NCBI GenBank assembly: GCA_002917775.1
Contig: KZ627146.1
Coordinates: 875,678-939,677, forward strand
Reading direction: 5' to 3'
From: Glaciozyma antarctica PI12
Lineage: Eukaryota; Basidiomycota; Microbotryomycetes; Kriegeriales; Camptobasidiaceae
DNA length: 64,000 bases
Shown: piece by piece, positions 56,759 through 64,000 of the stretch
How positions within the stretch are numbered: the first letter of the stretch is position 1
Layout: every line of letters begins with the position of its first letter
Position numbers and translations under genes: made by a program
The notes under the pieces: model-generated
The model's database searches: none
Told to the model about the DNA's origin: nothing
What the model saw: only the letters and a program-made list of their open reading frames with translations

Positions 56759-59114
56759 ATGCGGCTGCTGAAGCTCCTTCCGCTCTTTCCTTCCCTCGCC
56801 AGCTTTGCCGCCGCTTCAATCCACAAGCCACTCACTGGCAAATTCATCCGTACGCACAGTCAGACTGTCTCTCGGTGGAGAGCCGCTGGAGGAGGGAGAG
56901 GAGCTGACTGGTTGGCGCAGACTTTACGGACCTGCATCCAGATCCTTTCTACCTGTATGGAGCGAGCGAGGCGGCGTCCTGTCACTCGGAGAAGCCGGGG
57001 AAGGGCAGCAGGGCGGGTTACTGGGGTACGAGCGTGAGGTGAGTGAAGGGATTTGGGAGGAGGCGGGAGGAAGGCGGTGTGGGGAGGAGCAGCTTTGGCG
57101 GGACTGCGGGGAGCGCAGAGGGAGCTCTTGCTTGGCTGGGGATGACTTGGAGGATACAATCTGCCTTTCTGCAGAGAAGTGAGAGCTGGCGACGCGCTGG
57201 TGTCGCCTGCGCGCCTTCAGCTTACACGCTGAGCTCTCTCGCTAACCCTCCGACTCCACAGCGAGTGCGATGCCCCGCTCACTCTCGTCAACGCGACCTT
57301 CGACTGGCTCTCCGCCAACTTCAAGGGCGAGATCGACTTCGTAGTCTGGACTGGGGACAACGCTCGGCACGATATCGACCTGCGCTTTCCTCGTTCGCTG
57401 CCAGAGATCTATTCGGTGCGGCGTTCTATCTGCGCTCTCCCCAAGCTGAGGCTAATCTCATCCACATCAAGCTTAACCGATATATCGCCGAGCGGATCAA
57501 GCAGACGTTCGGAGATGTGCCAGTCGTGACGAGCATTGGGAACAACGGTGAGCGCGCTGTGCGATGGAGGAGGTGCTGGAGCTGATGCGACGAGCAGATA
57601 TCTACCCTCACAATATCATGTTCGGTGGTCGTGAGCTCTCCTTCTCCACCCATCGCTGAGTCTTACTAACGCGCTCGAAGCCTCCGCAATCACCAGCCAG
57701 TTCCTAAAGTGCGCTCGCCGTTTCCTCCCTGACGTCCCCCCAAAGCTGATCTCTTTTCTACAGGATTTGGCACTCCTTTATCCCCGAAAGCAACCAGCAC
57801 ACCTTCGCGCGAGGCGGCTACTACGCCATCGACGCCATCCCCTCCTCCCTCGTCCTCATCTCCCTCAACACGCTCTACTTTTACGACTCGAACAAGGCAG
57901 TCGACGGATGCCCCGCTTTCGACGAGCTTTCGATGACGGCCGGGATCGATCCGGGGACGGAGGAGCTGTTTTGGCTTGAGCAGCAGCTGGAGATTGCGAG
58001 GAGTCGGGGAGCGCAGGTCTGGTTGACGGGACACGTTCCTCCGACGAGGGCGAATTGGTACGAAGGGTGCTATGCCCGGTACGGGGAGTTGATGCTCGCT
58101 TATCACGATACGATCGTCGGGTGTGTTTTCTCTCCTTTCGCTTCTGCAGTTGGATTCGGCCTGACGAGCCGTCGCAGGAACCTCTTTGGCCACATGAACG
58201 TCGATCATTTCGCCTTCGTCGACGCCGCCGACCTCTTCTCCCCGTCGACTCTCAGAACTCCGCCGTTCCACGTCTCGAAGATCGCTGGGGACTTGCGCGA
58301 AGGGTACGAGAGTCTCGAGAAGGAGGCCAATTTGAGTGACTACTCGACCGTTAACGTCAGCCCGAGCGTTATACCGACGTACCTCCCCGCCGTGAGGGTA
58401 TGGGAGTACAACGCGACTCGAGATGACTGGCGGCAGGACGCCGATGGCGCAGTCGGGTGGGGCGACGACTTTGCTTCGAACGCCGGCGACGAAGCGGAGG
58501 ACGACGAAGCAGCGGACGACGACCACCTCCCCTCCGACCTCTCCTCCCGCTCCACCTTCCTCTCACTCCTCCCCGCCTCGCTCCAGCCCATCTTCTCCCC
58601 CTCCCTCCGCCGGCGCAAAAAGCATCGCAAGCACCGCAAATCTCCTCCCCGCCTCCCACGCCACTTCTCCCCCTCCTCTCCCGCCTGCACGAATCGCTTT
58701 CGCACGCCACTGGGGTACACACAGTACTTTCTCGAGCTCGACAAGGCGAACCTGAATTCGGGGTACGGACCCGGGAAGGACGGGGAGACGTTGCTGGAGG
58801 AGCGAGGGGAGAAGGGGGTGCGTCCGACGCCGGAATGGAGCGTCGAGTATGTGACGGGGACGGCGGAGAGTGTTGCGAGGAAGGTGCTGCGAGGAGAGGC
58901 GGTGGGGATGCCGGAGGTGGTTAGGAGGGTCGCGCTGGAGGGGGAGGGCAGCGTGGTGAGCGCGTTGAGGGAGGCGGGAGTAGTGCCGTATGAGATGAGA
59001 GATCTTACGGTCGGGAGTTGGATCGAGCTGGGACGGGCGTTGGTAAAGAGTGACAAGGCGTGGCAGGCGTTTAAGCGGAGGATGTTTGTGAGTTCGGGGG
59101 AGGAAGAGGATTAG
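56759..59114 (+). CDS. PPN1: Endopolyphosphatase (Ppn1-like metallophosphatase)
   Basis: Vacuolar enzyme that cuts long polyphosphate chains. The N-terminus, MRLLKLLPLFPSLASFAAAS, is a signal anchor. Calcineurin-type metal motifs: DLHPDPFY, GEIDFVVWTGDNARHD (about 57320-57380), TSIGNNDIYPHN across an intron at ~57548, VWLTGHVPPTRANWYEGCY (about 58018-58080) and GHMNVDHFAF (about 58187). YGELMLAYHDTIVG just before the last is typical of Ppn1. A long insert rich in Asp and Ser, then a basic patch (KKHRKHRK), precedes the C-terminal region FRTPLGYTQYFLELDKANLN. About 590 aa with seven or more introns. Stop at 59112-59114. Polyphosphate handling fits with KCS1 elsewhere in the window, but they are not a cluster. 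Confidence 0.88.
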
Positions 59115-59288
59115 GATAGACTGTAGGCTTTGCATTGTATCGCATCTGTACGCTGGCCCTGCAGGCGTTGCGATGAGGAGCTGCTGGAGAAGAAAGGGAG
59201 AAAGCTAATCTATGCGACGCTGGGGCCCACTCGGAGGTGGCCGCTCCGACGGCGCCACTGTTTCTCTCCTACTACTCACGCGCGCAAG

Positions 59289-61814
59289 ATGGGAAGGATG
59301 ACGAACCGCAAGACGCAGAAGGCGCCTCCTTCGCCGAAGGAGGAGCCTCAGCTCGACGTCGCTCTCGTCCTGGCGGCGGTCCAGGGCACTGATACGGATG
59401 GCGAAGCAGCTCGCGTCGTAGCCAGGATGGCAGGGATTCCAGGTGTGCTTACCCCTCTCCTTGGGCGGCCGGTCCCTCACCCGCCACGGTTCAGTATTCG
59501 CTGCCCTCCGCCGCGCGAAGCCGGAGTTCGGAGTGACCATTTGTCGAGATGCTCATGCCGTACGTCTTCTGCCGGGAGCTTTACGAGGGTTACTACTGAT
59601 GCGGAGCTCGTAGGAATTCGACTACTGCGTGGCGACGTTCAAGCAGCTCTGGGACACCGGCTTGAGCGAGCGGCTTCAGCGAGCGGTCTGCACTCTTGTG
59701 GGGAAGCTGGTGGCGGACCGGGCTCTGCGAGCGAAGTACGTGAAATCTGGTACGCTGCGATGAATTATCTTCCTTGTGAACGAGGACGCTGATGCGGAGC
59801 GCAGGATTCGTTGACCTCCTTTGCGCGTCGCTGGACAACGTCGATGTCGCTCGTTTGCCTCGAGGCCCTCGTGGAGCTCATCGACTTGTCTACCAACACG
59901 ACTGAAGAAGAGAACCTCTCCATCGTCAAAGTACACGGCGTCCAGTTCGTTCGTCTTGCCGAGCCGCTGAACGACGACGATCCGCGCTTCTCCCTCCTCG
60001 CTCGGATCATCGCCTGCATTTCCAAGGACAGCACTTCACAGGTGGCTTCTTTCCACACCACCTGCAGACTTTTAGCTGACTTGGTAATCCCAGTACGTTT
60101 CTGCTTCTGCCACGCTCAAGATCCTCTCTCGCGGTTGCGTCAACAAGTACCTCTTTCTCCACCTCTTCACTCGCCGTTCGCTAAACGTTGGCGCCTCACA
60201 ACCGGGATCAGACTGCTTGAGTAAGCTTCTCCTCGGTTTCTTCCTCACGACATCTGCTGAACAGAGACGCAGGTACTCACTAAGGCACACCCCCGACCCC
60301 TGTGCGAGCAGATGCAGCTGCCCTCCGGATCCTTCACTTGTGCGCGCGTATGACAAGGTCAGAGGGGCTATCCGAGCCCTTCAGAGGACGGAGTCTTTTC
60401 AGCAAGTGCGTTCTTTCCGCTCCATCGTTGACTTCGCTCTCACTGACGAACGGGCGGCAGTTCGGGCTCGATCTCGTCGCGGTGCTGGAGAACTGCACTG
60501 CGTTTCGTGCGTCGGTCTCCTTCTTCTTTGCGGTGATGTTTACTGATCGCTGTCGGCGTCCTCAGGGGCGTTTGGCGTCACTTCTCAGCGGGTCAAGAAC
60601 CCCCTTCACGGCAAGACGACCTGGAGGACGACAATCGCAGAGAACGGAATATACGAACCAGTTCAGAGCGCGATCAAGACGCTGCGCAAGGTCGACTCGA
60701 AGTCGACAGCCGCCGCTATCCTCGAGATCAAGCTACTCGCAGCCGCCGGCAAAGGTCGCGAGGAGGAGATTCGAAAGCTTGCGGAGAATCACGTACTCGT
60801 CGACGACTCTTCGGCACTTCTCTTCTACTACCTTGCTCGCGCTTGCAGCGACGTCGACGACCACGCGATGGCTCTCTCCTGGGCACGGAAGGTTCGTTGT
60901 CGACGGCGGGGTTCGCGTATCTCGCTGATGGCTCTTGCACAGGGCCTCGAACGCAAGCTCACTCCTCACCTCGAGCGCGCACTCCTTCGACTCGCGCTAG
61001 AGTCATCGTTCGCCGCCATCCGCATCAAGTTCGGGGAGTTCTTATTACCCTCATTCCAAACCATTCTACTCGTCCTCGCCTACGCCCAATGCCTCTCGAG
61101 CGATGCGAACCGCCTCGTCAACATCTCCCCCCTCTCCGAACACCACCTCCCTGACGTCCTCGCCTACTCCCTCCTCTTCCAACGCATCCTCGACGGCTCC
61201 TCCCTCTCTCCCTCGCTCAAGGAGCTCGATCACGTCTCGCAGAAATGGCGCGACATGAACGTCGAGATATGCGGGCTTACGCAGTCGATTATTGGTCTCG
61301 TGTGGGAGCATTACGAGCGCGCTGCGAGCGAGTGGGATGCGAGTTTCGGAGCGTTCAAGGAGGAGACGTGCTATGCGATGCCGGGCACGAAGGGGGAGGT
61401 ACCTGGGGAGGATATGGGGAGGGAAAGATGACGCAGTTGCGGTGACTGTACCGTCCCGCTTTTGCGCCCCCTCGAGATGACGACTCGGTTCGACGGCGAG
61501 GTCACGGTGTTGTGAGCACGCCCCTTTTTTTTTCGGCAGCGAGGTGCTGACGGGCTTTTGACCTTGCAGGTACTGTTGCGATTTCTGTGGGAATGCGAGT
61601 GCCAATCTGCGGACGTGCGGGGCGTGCAAGACGGCGCGGTTCTGCGACGCTCGGTGCGTCTTCTTTCGCACTTTGAGACCTCTCGCAGCGAATCTGACTG
61701 ATGCAACGTCGCAGCTGCCAGAAGAAGGGGTGGTCGGCTCACAAGTTGAAGTGCGAGAAGGGAATGGCTATCAGGAAGGAGGTGATGGAGGGCATGGCGG
61801 CGTCGAGGAAGTGA
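59289..61814 (+). CDS. Protein with a C-terminal MYND zinc finger
   Basis: About 600 aa over ten or so exons. The N-terminal and middle parts are helical with no recognised domain: VALVLAAVQGTDTDGEAARV, CVATFKQLWDTGLSERLQRA, CLEALVELIDLSTNTTEEEN, TTWRTTIAENGIYEP and STAAAILEIKLLAAAGKGRE. They resemble a tetratricopeptide-like or armadillo-like scaffold but are not called as such. The finger is at the very end: YCCDFCGNASANLRTCGACK, RFCDARCQKKGWSAHKLKC, with all eight Zn ligands; introns split it near 61516-61568 and 61655-61714. An intron of about 38 nt just upstream (from GTACCTG near 61397) is the shortest that keeps the frame and is tentative. Unlike the MYND gene at 1-3 kb, the finger here is C-terminal. 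An adaptor role is inferred. Confidence 0.7.
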
Positions 61815-61999
61815 TGGGACGAGGGTCGGTCGCTTGTTTAGTTCCCGCCGTCGATCTTCTTCGCTCCCTCTGCTCCCTCTCTCGCTCCGTATTCATCACG
61901 AGAGTCGAAAGCGCAATGCTCTCGCTCGCTGCTCGCCAACCCTCCGCGAGCAAAGTCTATATACAGCTCGTTTCATTTCGTTTCGCGTCCCCCCTCCTA

Positions 62000-63923
62000 T
62001 TACGCCGCTACAATCGACTGGGGGTTGCTAAGCACGTTCTCGGGGTCCCAAACCCCCTTAAGCTGACTCAAGCGCTCGTACTGCGTTCCCCAATACAAGT
62101 CGCGCACCTCGAACGGCAAGAGCGTCGGGTCGACTGCTTTCGCTCATCAGCGACCTCCTTCAGCCGCAAGCGGGAGACGCACCATAATTCGCATAAGCGC
62201 CTTCAAGCGTGTTAGAGTCCCAAATATCACGCATGGGCTTAACGAGCGCAGCGCGCATTCTTTCGCAGCTTATCAGCGAGGCCCGCAAGAAGGAGGGAGG
62301 AGGACGTACCCGTTCACGAACCGGATCCCAGCGGCGGGGAATTCGTCCTCGAGGTTCCTGGTGTTAGAGTACATCTGGAAGAGCAGGAGCTTGTCGCGGT
62401 GAGCGAAGGAGGAGGCGGAGAGGGGGACGGCATTGATGGCGGAATTGGAGCCGCCGAAGAGGTCGACTGTGTGCGGGGGTTAGTGAGGAAGGGGAGTGCG
62501 GGGGAGGGAACGTACTTTTGACGAACCAGTTGGTCGTGGTAGGGGTCGTGAAGAGGTATTCGAAGAAATCGACCATCGAGTCGTTCGTGAGCAGGTGGTC
62601 CGAGGGCGTGAGGAGCGATTTAGCGAAGAAGTTGTCGGGCTATACGCGGTCGGATCAGCTGCTACGTCCCCTAGAACGGAAGGAAGAACACACCCTTCCC
62701 ATCCCACTGACGTTCCACGCCTCCTTGCCACCGAGCGAATCGAGCCATCCTCCCTCGGTAACGAGGACATCCGGGTCCTCAGGAAGCTCGCTGACGAGCG
62801 ACTTGATAGTCTTCGCCATCGCAGCTTTGCCACCAATATACGTCCCAGTGACCGATACTCCCCCGAACGAGCTGACGATCATCGAGAGACTGAGTTTGGA
62901 GGGTGCGGTTTGGCCGAAGGATTGAACGGCGGAGAGGATGGCGCCGCAGATGGGGGAGGTGAGCTCGAAGGAGGGGTAGGTGTAGGAGAAGGTGGTGAGG
63001 AGCTTGGGGAGGGGAGAGGTGCGGAGCGTGTAGTAGGTGATGATGCCGAAAGAAGGAGCGGCACCGCGGAGAGCCTGCGAAGGTCGTCAGAACGTCTCGG
63101 TGAGTAGGATTAGGAAAGTGAGAGGAAGGAACGTACCCAGAAGAGGTCAGGGTTGGAGGAGGAAGTTAGGTTCTTGATAATGGTCCCGTTGGCGAGAACG
63201 ACGTCCATGGCAGTAACGCGGTCGACGGTAAGTCCCCAGGCCCTACTCGCGAGTCCGAAGCCGCCGTACGCCGTCTGTCCTCCAATACTGACGTGAGGAC
63301 TGCAAAGAGAGCGTCAGCATTCGAGCTAAGGAGGGCGGGGAGAAAACGCACGAGACGCTGTGAGGGAGTGCCCGACCCTTTCCAGCGAGCTTGAGGGCGA
63401 TACGCCCCAGTCGATTTCCTGCGCCGATCACGGTGGTGCCATCGCCGAAGACTGAGATCTGCAATTGCGAGCTGGGGTTAGATCGCAGGCCGAGGAGAGG
63501 GCGCAAAGAAGGACGCACTTTCGTGAACGCAGCGAGGTCGACGACGAGAGCTCCTGAGATCCCTCCGAGGCCAAAAGAGGCTATGCTTCACCTTCAGCTC
63601 CTTCATCTCCCTCCCAGAGCCAGCGTAAGAGCACCGAAAAACGCACCATACGAATGACCACCACCACCGGCGCTAACCGGCACGCCTTCCGCCGACGCGC
63701 ACACGACCGCCGCTGCGACCTGGCGATTGCTGTTGGGGTAAACGACTGCGAGAGGGAAAGGGTGAACGCGAGTGTTGAAGGGGGAAGTCGAGTTGTCATA
63801 GCTGGTCGAGGAGGAGGTGATGGGGGTTAGCGAGGCGGATTTGAGGCAGGCGAGGAGAGCAGGGTTGGCTGGGAGGGGGGAGGCGGCGGCTAGCAGGGGG
63901 AGCAGCAGCAGGGGGAGAAGCAT
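62000..63923 (-). CDS. Secreted FAD-linked oxidase (berberine-bridge-enzyme type)
   Basis: Flavin oxidase of the PCMH/BBE family, usually acting on sugars or small aromatic alcohols outside the cell. The start at 63923 gives a signal peptide, MLLPLLLLPLLAAASPLPAN. FAD-binding motifs: YPNSNRQVAAAVVCASAEG, VSAGGGGHSYGASFGLGG (the His in GGHSY is the usual covalent FAD site), VFGDGTTVIGAGNRLGRIAL and SVSPHVSIGGQTAYGGFGL. After RGAAPSFGIITYYTLRTSP come the substrate domain and the C-terminal BBE element YWGTQYERLSQLKGVWDPEN, then VLSNPQSIVAA, with the stop at 62000-62002. About 500 aa, nine or so introns. The second FAD-linking Cys found in bicovalent enzymes was not located with certainty. Confidence 0.87.
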
Positions 63924-64000
63924 CTTGAGGTCTCGAGGTGGCTGGTAGAAGAAGAAAAAGGATCACATCGAACCGAAAACAAACGCGTTCGCTGTCCCGA

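Noticed and set aside
1-64000. CRISPR arrays, rRNA, LTR or other mobile elements
   Set aside because: No regularly spaced identical repeats with unique spacers, no rRNA-like sequence, and no reverse transcriptase, integrase, transposase or terminal repeats were found.

Overview
The window reads as nuclear DNA of a basidiomycete yeast, most likely a GC-rich red yeast of the Rhodotorula/Sporobolomyces type (inference from style, not from a search). Almost every gene is cut by short introns, usually 44-90 nt, with GTGCGT/GTGAGT donors and CTGAC/CTAAC branch sites. The gene set is fungal: DAM1, chitin synthase, KCS1, chorismate mutase, PPN1, and an RNA-dependent RNA polymerase of the RNAi (QDE-1/RDR) family.

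Layout. 1-3.2 kb: the 3' end of an unknown gene and a MYND-finger gene. 3.2-3.8 kb: a tandem array of an imperfect ~157-bp non-coding unit. 4.1-7.5 kb: mitochondrial processing peptidase beta (-) and chorismate mutase (+). 7.6-12.4 kb (-): a ~1,200-aa protein with an N-terminal RNase III domain and five copies of a ~75-residue module I do not recognise. A head-to-head gene with one copy of the module follows at 12.8-13.9 kb. 13.9-20.9 kb: DAM1 (-), chitin synthase (+), and a small probable mitochondrial protein (+). 21.3-24.8 kb: a broken WD-like gene (-) and a bHLH factor (-). 25.5-30.0 kb (+): a second RNase III/five-module protein, paralogous to the first. 30.1-37.7 kb: amidohydrolase, monoacylglycerol lipase, a DUF2264 relic, a second broken WD-like paralogue, and a RAD60/ESC2-type SUMO-like protein. 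39.3-47.4 kb: KCS1, VMA3, and the ribosomal pair eL36/eL6 sharing one promoter region. 48.3-53.1 kb: the RdRP gene, whose DLDGD catalytic motif is present but whose frame is interrupted. 53.3-64 kb: BRD8-like chromatin subunit, nitrilase-family hydrolase, endopolyphosphatase PPN1, a second MYND protein, and a secreted FAD-linked oxidase.

Most core genes (MAS1, ARO7, DAM1, KCS1, VMA3, RPL36, RPL6, PPN1) splice into clean frames. Interruptions concentrate in the accessory genes: RdRP, both WD-like paralogues, DUF2264, and perhaps the one-module gene. The two RNase III proteins stay open through more than a dozen exons each and keep all four acidic RNase III residues. The main candidate for an undescribed system is therefore this RNase III plus repeated-module family (two full genes and one fragment), sitting 20-40 kb from an eroding RNAi polymerase.
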